Source: CAWIHS01 sp963836005 (GTDB lineage: Bacteria; Pseudomonadota; Gammaproteobacteria; GRL18). From it: DNA of 64,000 nucleotides. The translations under genes were made by a program, and so were the position numbers. Positions 8,112 to 17,524 of the stretch are shown here, one piece after another. The stretch covers positions 620,001 through 684,000 of the forward strand of contig CAWIHS010000006.1 in the NCBI GenBank assembly GCA_963836005.1, written 5' to 3'. The first letter of the stretch is position 1. Each line of letters starts with the position of its first letter. The notes beneath the pieces are model-generated. The model was not told the origin of the DNA. It made no database searches and saw only the letters and a list, made by a program, of their open reading frames with translations.

Positions 8112-11100
8112 ATGAATGATACCCGAGTTATATTAAGCCTGTTTATGGGCACTGATCAACAGAATCATTATAAAACACTTATTTTTATATTAGTTCTAAT
8201 ACTTACCTGCCTGCTCCTCATTTCCTGCAACATTTTTCAACAGCAAACGGGTCCTTCTTTTAAAGAAAAACAATCCAGTACTGCACCTGTCAAATTACTA
8301 AACATACCATATGACGCATTAAAACCTGAACTGGTTGTACAGCTTGCCCATGCTCAACCCATTACGGCTATGAGTCTTTCCGGTAATGGCCAGTTTCTTG
8401 CTACTGCCAGTTGGGATAGAACAATCCGCCTGTGGAGTTTAACTACAGGTAAACAGATACGCCAGCTCAGAAAGAAAAATAACAATGAATGGATACTGAC
8501 TTTTTCTCTTGCTTTGTCCTATGATGGAGAACGCTTATTAAGCGGGGGGGATGATAACAATATTTATTTATGGTCAACGGATACCGGCCAGGTCATTTCT
8601 CAGTATTCTGGTCATAAGGAACGCGTAACCAGTATTGTTTATTCCCCGGATGAAAAGCATTTTATTTCGGGTAGTCGTGATAAAAGCATCAGCTACTGGT
8701 CTTTAAGTAAACGTGATACAACTAAGACCCAAGATACAACTAAGACCCGAGATACAACTAAAATCCCTGTTCCAATAGTGACCCCGGATATAAATATAGC
8801 TACTCTGCCAGGTGAGATTGTTGCCATGCAGTTTACTCCTGGCGGAAAATCAATTCTTGCAGCCAGTTATGATAGTGCCTGGCTAATTGATATAAGACAA
8901 AAGTCAATACCTGAAATGTTTATCCAGCATCCAGCAGGAATCACAGCACTGGCGATTTCAGATGACGGAGAACATGTATTGACGGGCGATTTGGCTAATA
9001 ATATCTGGTTAAGTGATTTTAAAAAACGGAAAAAAATTAAATCATTTTCTGGTCATGGTGATCAGATTTTTAGTCTTGATTTTTCACCTGATGGCCAGAA
9101 GTTTGTTTCCAGTAGCCAGGATAATTCTATACGCTTCTGGAATATTGACAAAACTAAAGCTATAAAACAGATTGATTTAAAGAAAGGTGATTTTGTCAGG
9201 CAAGTTCACTACGTCAATCGAGACAATATTGTGTATAGCAAGGGAGCACAGTTATTACTTTATAACCGTCAAATTGACAAAGAGATGGTTAAATTTGTAA
9301 AAAATGTTGGCTGGGCGAGCTCTGTCAGCGTTTCTAAAAATGGTTTCTATTTATTGATAGGCAGCTGGGATAACACCGCTTATTTATGGGATCTTCGTTC
9401 AGGAATGGTTGCCCATTATTTAATCGGGCATCATAACCACGTTCGCGCAGTCGCTTTTTCAGCCAACAATCAGATGGCTGTTACCGCAGATCGAGATGGT
9501 AAAGCCATACTCTGGGATGTTAAAACAGGTCATATTATTAAGGAAATACATCGTTCTGATAAAGGCATAAAAACGGTTGCTTTTTCACCTGATAATTCGA
9601 CGATTGTTCTAGGGGATGATGAAGGTGTTCTATGGCTTGAATCAGTTGTAAAGGCTCATAATTCTTCGCAAAGTTCCCCTTTTTGGCAAGCCAGGCATCC
9701 ACATAGAATTCATACCGCCATGTTTTCACCTGGTGGTCAATATATTCTGAGCAGCAGCCATTCTGAACTATTCTTATGGGATAGCCAAAACGGGAAACTC
9801 ATTCATACCTATAAAGAACATAGTGCACCGATCCATGCTATTGACTTTTCTCCCGATGGTCGGTTTTTTGCTTCATCCGGAACGGATAAACAGATCATTA
9901 TCCATGATTTGCAGTCAGGAAAAGTCAAAGCGAAGTGGGATAATAAGGGCGGTGTAATTTATGCCCTAAAATATTCACCAGATGGCCAATATCTTGCATT
10001 TGCCGGAGCTGATGAGCTTATCCAGTTATGGGATATTCATTTAAATAAAATCATAAATACTTTTAAAGGATCTACCGGCATTATTATTGATCTGGCGTTT
10101 TCTGCAGATGGCAACTATCTGTTTTCTTCCGGTGCCAATCAAATGACACAGTTATGGCAGATTGTCAGTGGTAACAATCTGGCTGCTGTCATCGGTTTTA
10201 ACAATGGCACCTGGGCCGTTGTCGATCAACAGGGGCGTTATGATGCATCTAATGGGGGTAAAATCTCCGGTTTACATTGGGTTATTGGTAAAGAAACCAT
10301 CCAGTTATCACAATTAAAGCAACGCTATTATGAACCAGGGCTGTTGTCCAAGGTGCTTGGTTATAATTTAGAGCCTGTTAGAAATATTGAAGCCTTCAGT
10401 CACCCAAAACTCTATCCTAAGATCACCAGTTCCTGGGATCCAAAAAATACCAGTGTACTTAATCTTCGTTTAGAAGAGCAGGGTGGCGGAATTGGTAAAG
10501 TGGTGATTCTTATTAATGGTAAAGAAGTTGTTGCAGATGCACGTGGATATGCCAATACGACTTCATCAGGAACTATGAATATAAATTTTGATATTGACGA
10601 CCACCCATTTCTGATACCCGGAGAAGAAAATATGGTTGAAGTGTATGCCTATAATAATGAAAACTATCTCTCCAGTCGAGGTGTACAACAGGTATTTACC
10701 GCACCAGCCATAAAACAAAACATGCAGCCAACGTTATGGGCCATTATTGCAGGCATATCCGATTATCAGGGACAGCGCATTGACCTGCATTATGCTGCAA
10801 AAGATGCGGTGGATATTGAAACGGCACTAACCATTGGTGCAGAAAAACTTTTTGGCCCGGATCGTGTAAATGTAAAACTAATCACTACGGCTAACGGAAA
10901 AGACGCCATCTGGCCGGACAAACCAGCTTTTACACAAGCATTTCAACAGTTAATGGATGCCAAACCCTGGGATATATTAGTGATCTATCTAGCAGGTCAT
11001 GGGCTTTCTATTAAGGACGAGTATTATTATTTAACCGCGGAAGCGGGAACAATTGATCTGTCTGACCCTGCAATCGTTAAACATTTAATGATCTCCGGAA

Positions 11101-11951
11101 GTGAATTAACTCAATGGTTAAAACGCACCCCGATACAAAAACAGGTCATGTTATTAGATACCTGTGCTGCCGGCTCGATCGCCAACTCCTTTTCAGAAAC
11201 CAGAGAAATTTCATCCGGTCAGATCCGGGCGATTGAAAGGATGAAAGACCGCACGGGTTTGCATGTACTGATGGGAAGTGCAGCCAACGCGGTCAGTTAT
11301 GAAGCAACACAATTTGAACAGGGATTGATGACCTATGCACTTTTGCAAGGTATTAAGGGAGCTGCACTTAAAGACAATGAACTGGTGGATGTCAGCACGC
11401 TGCTGCAATATGTTGCTGATACAGTGCCGGAACTTGCTGCGGATATTGGTGGTGTACAACGACCACGCATCGCCTCACCAGACTTTTCGGAAAGCTTTAG
11501 TATCGGTTATCTGGACAAAACAGCACAAGCACTGATACCTCTGAAAATTCGTAAACCCGTTTTACTTAAACCCGTCTTTATCAATCAAGAAACTTTACTG
11601 GATACTGTAAACCTCACTGCCAGATTAAGAAACTATTTCCGGGAACAAAATTATAAAAAGAATAAAAAAGAAAAATTTAACTCTGCGAGTATAAATATCG
11701 CCTATCTGGACATCGAAAGGTTTCCAGCAGCAATTTATGTTAGCGGTGTTTATCAGATTATAGCTAACAAGATGCATGTCCGATATGCATTGGGAAGAGA
11801 TAATAGCATTATGGCAAGCAGTCAAATCGTTATTCCTGTTGATAAATCTGAAACTGATAACTCTGATCTATTAGCAGAAAAGTTGGCAACTGAAATCTAT
11901 AATGCTATTAATAAATTGGAAAGAGATTCAGGGATAAAAGCAGCCATTTAG
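8112..11951 (+). CDS. WD40-repeat caspase-like peptidase, predicted lipoprotein
   Basis: 1279 residues. An N-terminal hydrophobic segment (~22-37, IFILVLILTCLLLIS) ends in a lipobox-like LLISC with the Cys at about residue 38, so it is probably a lipid-anchored envelope protein. From ~80 to ~700 about 13-14 WD40 blades follow (SPDGQ, SGHGDQIFSLDFSPDG, LWDI elements), enough for two seven-blade propellers, with a DTTKTQ/R triplet repeat at ~202-217. An Ig-like linker follows at ~780-870. The C14 caspase/metacaspase-type domain at ~875-1110 contains the dyad His963 (YLAGHG) and Cys1018 (LLDTCAAGS), so it looks catalytically competent. The tail to 1279 is unassigned. The RBS (GAAAGG) lies very close to this ATG; ATG at 8145 would give a more usual signal peptide. 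A role as protease effector or cell-death executor of the adjacent CIS is inference. Confidence 0.85.
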   Translation: MNDTRVILSLFMGTDQQNHYKTLIFILVLILTCLLLISCNIFQQQTGPSFKEKQSSTAPVKLLNIPYDALKPELVVQLAHAQPITAMSLSGNGQFLATASWDRTIRLWSLTTGKQIRQLRKKNNNEWILTFSLALSYDGERLLSGGDDNNIYLWSTDTGQVISQYSGHKERVTSIVYSPDEKHFISGSRDKSISYWSLSKRDTTKTQDTTKTRDTTKIPVPIVTPDINIATLPGEIVAMQFTPGGKSILAASYDSAWLIDIRQKSIPEMFIQHPAGITALAISDDGEHVLTGDLANNIWLSDFKKRKKIKSFSGHGDQIFSLDFSPDGQKFVSSSQDNSIRFWNIDKTKAIKQIDLKKGDFVRQVHYVNRDNIVYSKGAQLLLYNRQIDKEMVKFVKNVGWASSVSVSKNGFYLLIGSWDNTAYLWDLRSGMVAHYLIGHHNHVRAVAFSANNQMAVTADRDGKAILWDVKTGHIIKEIHRSDKGIKTVAFSPDNSTIVLGDDEGVLWLESVVKAHNSSQSSPFWQARHPHRIHTAMFSPGGQYILSSSHSELFLWDSQNGKLIHTYKEHSAPIHAIDFSPDGRFFASSGTDKQIIIHDLQSGKVKAKWDNKGGVIYALKYSPDGQYLAFAGADELIQLWDIHLNKIINTFKGSTGIIIDLAFSADGNYLFSSGANQMTQLWQIVSGNNLAAVIGFNNGTWAVVDQQGRYDASNGGKISGLHWVIGKETIQLSQLKQRYYEPGLLSKVLGYNLEPVRNIEAFSHPKLYPKITSSWDPKNTSVLNLRLEEQGGGIGKVVILINGKEVVADARGYANTTSSGTMNINFDIDDHPFLIPGEENMVEVYAYNNENYLSSRGVQQVFTAPAIKQNMQPTLWAIIAGISDYQGQRIDLHYAAKDAVDIETALTIGAEKLFGPDRVNVKLITTANGKDAIWPDKPAFTQAFQQLMDAKPWDILVIYLAGHGLSIKDEYYYLTAEAGTIDLSDPAIVKHLMISGSELTQWLKRTPIQKQVMLLDTCAAGSIANSFSETREISSGQIRAIERMKDRTGLHVLMGSAANAVSYEATQFEQGLMTYALLQGIKGAALKDNELVDVSTLLQYVADTVPELAADIGGVQRPRIASPDFSESFSIGYLDKTAQALIPLKIRKPVLLKPVFINQETLLDTVNLTARLRNYFREQNYKKNKKEKFNSASINIAYLDIERFPAAIYVSGVYQIIANKMHVRYALGRDNSIMASSQIVIPVDKSETDNSDLLAEKLATEIYNAINKLERDSGIKAAI

Positions 11952-12181
11952 AGTAGACTTACCTGAGCAAAAAACACATGTTAATTCAGGAGTGTAATAA
12001 TTGTAGGGCAATGCTCATTCAAGTAAACCGATGTAAAAATAATGACTGCTATTATTGTAGTACTGCCGGGGTATTATTTTGGTTCTTTTGATTTTTCTGC
12101 CAAGTCAGCGATCCCACCATTGCTGCCATTATTAAATGGCTGGAAATGAGAAAATCAATCTAACGCCGGCTGCCTTCAGGA

Positions 12182-12663
12182 GATTACCTGCATTTGGATC
12201 GTCAAGTACCTTTTCTTTCAATTTACCGACCAGCTAACAAGCCCCGATCTTTACCCACTGAACAGTTATTACGCGGCGAAGCCTCATACCTCATTGTCGA
12301 AGGTAAACTCGGTTTAACTAAAAGCACTGGCGCGCTGATATTGGCCATCGCTGTAAGTCTGGGCAAAAGTTTGATGTCTTTTTAATCGTTTTTATCTGAT
12401 CTGAGCACACAGAAGAATTTAGTAAAATTGTCCCTGATTTTCGTCCAGCCTTGCGTATTCTGACACAACACTCGGATGTTCTTTCTTCTTCAACAATAAC
12501 CTTAAAGACAGCCCTGTCAAAGAACAAAGTTCAACGCAGTGCGGCCATGGTCACCGCTTGTGAAACGACTAAACCCTGGGCGATTCAGTTGCTATTTTAC
12601 TCGAACACGAGAGGCCAGAGCGGCAATGCGCTACTGGGCATCCTTGCCGCAACGGAACTCTAG
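12182..12663 (+). pseudogene. Decayed DUF1704 (QEGLA-type) gene remnant
   Basis: One frame reads DYLHLDRQVPFLSIYRPANK then LPTEQLLRGEASYLIVEGK, matching the start of the DUF1704 family (flavohaemoglobin-expression-modulating QEGLA motif proteins, related to tyrosine carboxypeptidases). A second frame from about 12395 reads EEFSKIVPDFRPALRILTQH, as expected some 60 residues further on. The two parts are out of frame, with a stop at ~12383, and the family's QEGLA metalloprotease core is absent. Only the first ~160 residues of a normally >400-residue protein remain. The 240 bp before it (11952-12181) hold nothing I recognise. Confidence 0.5.
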
Positions 12664-12699
12664 ATGGGGCTAAGGAACGGAGTAATTTTGTAAACGGTT

Positions 12700-13101
12700 C
12701 TACATGACCTCGCCAAGATAAGAGCCCAGCTTCATGTCCGCCCCCAGGATATGCCCGGTTAACCAGTGTTCCAGGAACTCGATATCTGCACTCGAGATCG
12801 GTTTCCCCTCTTGCAGGAACGTCTGCTGCAGCGCCCTGGCGCTTTCGATTAACTCCTGGTGCTCCGTCTTATGTTCCTCAAAATCTTCATAAGCATACTT
12901 CAGCATTAACCGCTCCTCGTGCCTGAAGTGCCAGACAGTACAGCTAATCAGCTCTTCCATCACCGCCTCGATATAATCTGGGGCATCTCCTTCCTCTACA
13001 GAATGGTTGAGAATATTAAACAGATCTACAAGCCTGCGGTGATCTTCATCAATTTCCTGAATCTGCACACTGAGTGAGTTGTCCCAGATTAAATCTTTCA
13101 T
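12700..13101 (-). CDS. Bacteriohaemerythrin
   Basis: 133 residues, normal single-domain length. All canonical di-iron ligands can be read at the usual positions: His21, His58, Glu62, His77, His81, His117 and Asp122. The IWDNSLSVQIQEIDEDHRRL start and HFRHEE and HILGADMKLG motifs are typical. Cytoplasmic, it binds O2 reversibly at a di-iron centre for oxygen storage, delivery or sensing. It stands alone, transcribed convergently with the DUF1704 remnant and away from the haem operon, with GGAG 9 bases before the ATG. The 3' end lies 37 bp from that remnant. Confidence 0.93.
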   Translation of the reverse strand: MKDLIWDNSLSVQIQEIDEDHRRLVDLFNILNHSVEEGDAPDYIEAVMEELISCTVWHFRHEERLMLKYAYEDFEEHKTEHQELIESARALQQTFLQEGKPISSADIEFLEHWLTGHILGADMKLGSYLGEVM

Positions 13102-13265
13102 TGAGCTCTTCTCCTGATGAGGTTGCCTTGACTGAGTTTAATATTTTTCACGAGGCGGAAAGTCTCGTTCCAGCACTGGGAAGGATAGGTAATTCAATAG
13201 CATTTTTCAATGCCATAAATCATAAGTATGCCTAATATGTTCAATTTTTTTCAATTCATCATTTA

Positions 13266-13304
13266 TAAAAAAGCCTGAAGAGTATGTAAAGGCTCTTTTC
13301 AGGT
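13266..13304 (-). terminator. Rho-independent terminator of the haem/two-component operon
   Basis: Read on the minus strand, CCTGAAAAGAG pairs with CTCTTCAGG around a ~10-base loop and is followed by CTTTTTTAT. It lies 45-80 bp beyond the stop of the sensor kinase gene, the last gene of the operon. Confidence 0.7.
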
Positions 13305-13348
13305 TAGACATCTCGCGAAATATCGTGAGTATCATACCGATCTTTCAG

Positions 13349-14701
13349 TTATGCTTCAATTTTGTCAGAGTCTTGAGGTAAATGCAGCGGCAATTGAATA
13401 TCCGTTCTAAAACCGCCGAGTTTTACGGACCGTGTAAAGCTGATATGACCGTGATAGTCAGCCACAATATCCGCAGCAATGGCCAGACCAAAGCCATGAC
13501 CTGCTGTTTTTTCATCCAGACGAACCCCTCTTTTAGCCAGTTCATTGACTTTGTCCGGATCCGCACCCGGACCATCGTCTTCAATGCACAGATGAAGACT
13601 GGCATTCATAACCGCACTTACATTAATGGTATGTGTGGCCCACTTATAGGCGTTATCCAGCACATTCCCGAGTAATTCCAGCATATCCTCCCGTTCAACA
13701 GGACAAATGACATTGTCAGCGATATTTGTGCTTAACTGCAGTGTTTTAGGGGTATACATCATATCCAGTGTTTTAAACAGGGCATAAAGATCTTCCTGAA
13801 ATGAAAACATATTTCCGCTATGACTGTGCCCTGCGAGACGTGCACGTTTCAATATGCGATCAGTTAACTGATAAATCGTATCAGTCTGTTTGGTCAAACT
13901 AATTTTTGAGCTCTCAGAGACAGCATTTTGGTCAATGATATGCTGAATAACGGTTAAGGGCTTTTTTATTGCATGGGCTAAATCACTTGATGCATCTCGT
14001 GAGCGATGCAGGCGCTGCTCCATGATCGTCAATAAATGATTCACTTCATTGATCAATGGCCGTAATTCGCTGGGAACATGGGTGTTTAATTTATCCAGCT
14101 GTCCCTGTTCAAGAGACTGCAATTCGGTACGGATTTTTATGATGGGTTTTAAAGTGTTGCGAAGTATTAATACCTGCAGCATGACCAGTAGCAATAGCAT
14201 GCTTAAAGCCATTGCAGTGAACCAGTAATGAAACTGACGAATATTCTCTTTGATAGGATTAAGATCTTCAGCGATGGTAATAGTGAGTGGTTGGTTCTGC
14301 TTGGTGTAGCCGCTGGAAATGACCAAAAGAGATTGCTGTTCTGGCCCCGCTTGAATGCTGCTCAGGAAATCGCCTGTATTAACAGTGACATGTGCTAATT
14401 TTTGATCCCATAATGAACGCGAAGGGATAGATTTTAAGTCTGTACCGAGCACATAATAATGACCTGAAAAAGGCTGGTTATACACCAGGTCGATTCGCGT
14501 CGTATCAATCGTTAAATGGCCCTGATTGTCGAAGTTAATGGCGCTAAGTAAGGTCTCAGCATCACGCTTAAGTCGCGAGGCAATATATTCTTCTGCCAGA
14601 AACTGCACATTAATACTGACCATCAGCCACAGCACAGAGAAAGTGAAGATCAAACTGAGTAATAAACCGCTACTGAGTTTTGTCTGCAGGGACTGCATCA
14701 A
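13349..14701 (-). CDS. PhoQ/QseC-like sensor histidine kinase
   Basis: 450 residues with two membrane helices (~11-30 and ~160-180) around a ~130-residue periplasmic sensor, a HAMP-like linker, and a dimerisation box SSDLAHAIKKPL with phospho-acceptor His243; the SDLxHxxKxPL form is that of PhoQ. The ATPase domain shows an N-box (LLGNVLDNAYKWA), DDGPG and GHGFGLAI. It overlaps the response regulator stop by 4 bp (ATGA) and is the last gene of a six-gene minus-strand operon. It probably controls the SHP/DHC/cytochrome b genes upstream; the signal is unknown (redox, cations and nitrogen oxides are possibilities). Confidence 0.93.
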   Translation of the reverse strand: MMQSLQTKLSSGLLLSLIFTFSVLWLMVSINVQFLAEEYIASRLKRDAETLLSAINFDNQGHLTIDTTRIDLVYNQPFSGHYYVLGTDLKSIPSRSLWDQKLAHVTVNTGDFLSSIQAGPEQQSLLVISSGYTKQNQPLTITIAEDLNPIKENIRQFHYWFTAMALSMLLLLVMLQVLILRNTLKPIIKIRTELQSLEQGQLDKLNTHVPSELRPLINEVNHLLTIMEQRLHRSRDASSDLAHAIKKPLTVIQHIIDQNAVSESSKISLTKQTDTIYQLTDRILKRARLAGHSHSGNMFSFQEDLYALFKTLDMMYTPKTLQLSTNIADNVICPVEREDMLELLGNVLDNAYKWATHTINVSAVMNASLHLCIEDDGPGADPDKVNELAKRGVRLDEKTAGHGFGLAIAADIVADYHGHISFTRSVKLGGFRTDIQLPLHLPQDSDKIEA

Positions 14702-15363
14702 CGATTATCTCTGAAGACGTAACCCTGGCCTCGACGTGTTTCTATACGCTCTTTACCCAATAGCTGACGTAAACGCCTGACGTACACTTCAATAACGTTG
14801 CTGTCTTTATCAGAATCAAAGTCATAAATATGTTCGCTGAGTCGGGATTTGGATAAAACATGCTCTGGATTCAATAAAAAATAACGTAATAGACGAAACT
14901 CTATGCCTGTCAGTGAGTGAGTCTGGCCATCACCGGTAGTCACCGTTTGTTGTTTTTCATCCAGCGTCAGGCCGTCAACCTTAAGCTCACCACCCGGTTT
15001 ACGGCTTGAACGATGCAGCAAAGCAGTCAGTCTTGCTAAGAGTTCTTCGACATGAAAAGGTTTGCCCAGATAATCATCCGCTCCAGATTTAAATCCATCC
15101 ACGCGTTCATGCCAGGCATTTCGCCCTGTCAGTACCAGTACGGGTAAATGATTGTTTTTGGCTCGCCAGTTTTTTAAAACATCCAAACCGTTTCGCTGAG
15201 GCAATCCCAGGTCAAGCACTGCCACATCATAGATTAATTCATTGCCCAGATACTCTGCAATAACTCCATCGGCAGCAATATCTACCGCGTAACCTGCAGC
15301 CTGTAAATCTTTTTTAAGTGTCACTGCCAAATCATTATCATCTTCAGCCAGAAGTAAGCGCAT
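14698..15363 (-). CDS. OmpR/PhoP-family response regulator
   Basis: 221 residues. The receiver domain has the acidic pocket Asp8/Asp9, phospho-acceptor Asp51 (AVLDLGLP), a Thr in VLVLTGR and a Lys in DYLGKPF. The winged-helix effector domain (~125-221) has RRLRQLLGKERIETRRGQGYVF. It is encoded 2 bp after the PepSY gene and overlaps the kinase by 4 bp. The PhoP/QseB-type architecture fits its PhoQ/QseC-like partner. Confidence 0.95.
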   Translation of the reverse strand: MRLLLAEDDNDLAVTLKKDLQAAGYAVDIAADGVIAEYLGNELIYDVAVLDLGLPQRNGLDVLKNWRAKNNHLPVLVLTGRNAWHERVDGFKSGADDYLGKPFHVEELLARLTALLHRSSRKPGGELKVDGLTLDEKQQTVTTGDGQTHSLTGIEFRLLRYFLLNPEHVLSKSRLSEHIYDFDSDKDSNVIEVYVRRLRQLLGKERIETRRGQGYVFRDNR

Positions 15364-15365
15364 GA

Positions 15366-15680
15366 CTAGTCATCCTCTTCTGCAGATAGCAATTGACCTG
15401 TAATTGCATCTACATAGATTTCTGTAACCAGACCTTCTTCACTGAGTATTTCAATTTCATAGACTATGCGGCCATTTTCCCTTTCAAGCTCCAGTTCAAG
15501 AATTTTTCCCGGGTAGGTCTGTCTCACCTGTTTGAGTATAGCTTCCAGGGGCAGAATTTTACCGGAATCATATAAGCGTCTGGCTTCAATATAATCATCA
15601 TCAGCCCATGCCACATATACAGGAGTCAAAGTTAGGATGGCCATGAACCCGATCGTCAGAATGACAAATTGCTTATTCAT
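15366..15680 (-). CDS. Exported PepSY-domain protein
   Basis: From the ATG at 15680 the protein is 104 residues: signal peptide MNKQFVILTIGFMAILTLTP...AWA, then one PepSY domain with LPLEAILKQVRQTYPGKILE, a YEIEIL strand and the closing VDAITGQLLSAEEDD. A GTG eight codons upstream (15704) is an alternative start but has no better RBS. PepSY proteins of this size often lie beside two-component systems or cytochrome b genes and may modulate the sensor or assist haem protein maturation. Here it is placed between the cytochromes and the regulator genes in the same operon. Confidence 0.85.
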   Translation of the reverse strand: MNKQFVILTIGFMAILTLTPVYVAWADDDYIEARRLYDSGKILPLEAILKQVRQTYPGKILELELERENGRIVYEIEILSEEGLVTEIYVDAITGQLLSAEEDD

Positions 15681-15707
15681 AATTGAAGTATATCCCTCAA
15701 TCACGGA

Positions 15708-16271
15708 TTAATCATCCCAGCGCCCATAACCCGGGATGCGGATCTCATGCTCATTAAATGAACCTTGTTCCGATCTCAAGTGACAGGCATTACAGTTGCT
15801 GAAGCTTTTTATCTTTGCATTGCCTGATACCATGCGCTGTGGAATTTCATCATGTTCATGCCTGAAATAGGGTGTTTCAGTAATACGTATGGGCGGGTTA
15901 TCTGAAGGTATGAAGCGCATAAACTTCTGTGAACGGCGATACTTCGAGTTATCAGCACTGTTACTTAAAAGATATTCGCTAATAGACTGAACGGTTTCAG
16001 CATCCAGCTCCGCATTATCACCAAAATGATTCTCCAGTCCAGACATCATTTTAGTCCAGGAAGTGGCAGGTAATAATCCCGGAGGGTAGGCCATATGACA
16101 GCTGCCGCATTCGTCCTTATAGACAGGATTTATTATTGGGGCAACGCCTGTGGATCTGTGTTCATATTCTTTCAATCTTTCCCAACTGAAGCTATTGTCA
16201 CTCCAGATGACAGGAAGCGTAACAAACCCAATGCTAAAAATGACAGCGGATAGTGCGAGCGTGTTTTTCAT
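15708..16271 (-). CDS. Diheme cytochrome c (DHC family)
   Basis: 188 residues from the ATG at 16271 (signal peptide MKNTLALSAVIFSIGFVTLP). A longer open frame upstream overlaps the preceding gene and is not the true N-terminus. There are two c-type haem sites, CGSCH and CNACH, in the C-terminal half, and a WDD end typical of DHC. DHC is the electron partner of SHP; both are encoded with a diheme cytochrome b in Shewanella, Rhodobacter and related bacteria, forming a membrane-to-periplasm electron chain. The gene starts 5 bp after the SHP stop. Confidence 0.85.
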   Translation of the reverse strand: MKNTLALSAVIFSIGFVTLPVIWSDNSFSWERLKEYEHRSTGVAPIINPVYKDECGSCHMAYPPGLLPATSWTKMMSGLENHFGDNAELDAETVQSISEYLLSNSADNSKYRRSQKFMRFIPSDNPPIRITETPYFRHEHDEIPQRMVSGNAKIKSFSNCNACHLRSEQGSFNEHEIRIPGYGRWDD

Positions 16272-16275
16272 AAAC

Positions 16276-16698
16276 TTATTCCTGATAGTTGGAGTAGTTT
16301 TCAATGTATACCAGCAGGTTAGCCTTTTCCTGAGGTGTGCATTCTCGTCCCAGGGTCCATTTACAATTGCGCCTAAACCATTTCTCAATTTTTTTGCTGT
16401 CGGTTAAACGTTTCGGGTTGACTGAGGGCGCCATAGGCTCTATGTTCTTTTGAGTTTTAAGGTGTTTGCCGGGTAAGGTTAAATCCTTTGTGTGGCAGGA
16501 TGTGCAACTGCGTCTGGGAAATTCATCCTTGCCCGTGGAAGTTTTTTGCCACAGCTGTTTACCCTCTAGTTCATTCGCTGTACTTGCCCCCTGAGCTGCA
16601 TAATTCTGTAATAACTTATTCACTGTATCACTCTCGGCCTGAACAACCGTTAATGGATAGTGTAATAGTAAGACCGTGAACCAAATCGAATGTTTCAT
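16276..16698 (-). CDS. SHP-type monohaem cytochrome c (DUF1924)
   Basis: 140 residues with a cleavable signal peptide (...VVQA) and one haem motif CTSCH, followed by KDLTLPGKHLKTQK-I-E-P-M, NPKRLTD and a C-terminal NCKWTLGRECTPQEKANLL. This is the arrangement of the Sphaeroides haem protein (SHP)/DUF1924 family: SHP binds O2 and NO, and its haem has an Asn that dissociates on reduction. The two late Cys (NCKW and GREC) match the disulphide of the family. It overlaps the cytochrome b gene by 4 bp (ATGA). Confidence 0.88.
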   Translation of the reverse strand: MKHSIWFTVLLLHYPLTVVQAESDTVNKLLQNYAAQGASTANELEGKQLWQKTSTGKDEFPRRSCTSCHTKDLTLPGKHLKTQKNIEPMAPSVNPKRLTDSKKIEKWFRRNCKWTLGRECTPQEKANLLVYIENYSNYQE

Positions 16699-17288
16699 GG
16701 TTTTTCCTTGCTGTGAGTAAGTTTATTAGTTTTAAATCCTGTGAACATCGCGGACACCAGATTTTCTTTATGGATCAGGCTTTCTGTCATGACGCCGATG
16801 ACGTGCACAAACACCAGCAGCAGGGTGAAATTAGCAAAAAACTCATGCACTTCTTCCAGTATCTCTGCCCAGAAGCCGGCTGGCTGATTAAACCAGAGTG
16901 CGGCAGGACCTGTCTGCTCTTCAGCACCCAGTACTAAAATACCGCTGCTGCTGGTCATAAACAGACTGAACAACAGCAGGATCACCATAGCTCCGCCGGC
17001 AGGATTATGGCCAATATAGCGTTTAGCTTTACGCTGTGTAGTTTCTTTGAGAAATTGAATGATGGCTTCAGGCGGGTACACAAAATCTGCAAAGCGCGCA
17101 TATTGTGTACCCATAAACCCCCATACAATACGCACACTGATAAGCATGAGTATAAGATAGCCAGCCCAGGTATGTATCGTCAGCAGGTTTTCTTCGGTTA
17201 TGAAGGCAATGATAAACGCACTCACCAGGGACCAGTGAAAGAATCTTACCACTGGGTCCCAGACTCTGATTTGAAATGAATTGCTCAT
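16695..17288 (-). CDS. Diheme cytochrome b (b561/Ni-hydrogenase-type)
   Basis: 197 residues with four membrane helices. The VRFFHWSLVSAFI start, an H-T-W-A-G-Y helix, the VYPPEAIIQFL loop, then GHNPAGGAMVI and HEFFANFTLLLVFVHVIGV carry the His ligands for two b haems. It is the first gene of the minus-strand operon and would pass quinol electrons to DHC and SHP. The 236 bp between it and the divergent DUF4405 gene must hold both promoters; I could not single out a convincing -35/-10 pair there. Confidence 0.9.
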   Translation of the reverse strand: MSNSFQIRVWDPVVRFFHWSLVSAFIIAFITEENLLTIHTWAGYLILMLISVRIVWGFMGTQYARFADFVYPPEAIIQFLKETTQRKAKRYIGHNPAGGAMVILLLFSLFMTSSSGILVLGAEEQTGPAALWFNQPAGFWAEILEEVHEFFANFTLLLVFVHVIGVMTESLIHKENLVSAMFTGFKTNKLTHSKEKP

Positions 17289-17524
17289 GATATTTGGATT
17301 TCCTGTTATATTCTGATTTAAAGATATCAGGGGAAACTGAAATCAAGCTGAAAAATATGCAGGAGGTATCATCTGTCTTCCACAAATACCCGATTCTTCA
17401 TCCACATTTTTGCTTGAGAACTAACCTGTGAATTTTTACTATTCACCCAGGAGGACTAAATAAGTTATTATAAAATCAAAATATGGGCTCAAAAATCTTT
17501 TAATCACTATATAGAGATATCCAG

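Noticed and set aside
12700..13101. Haemerythrin-linked chemotaxis or cyclase fusion
   Set aside because: The protein ends after the single haemerythrin domain; no additional domain is in frame.
17440..17470. A strong AGGAGG (17449-17454) in the divergent region suggesting a missed gene
   Set aside because: The following codons give no frame longer than a few residues; the next usable ATG for a gene is at 17525.
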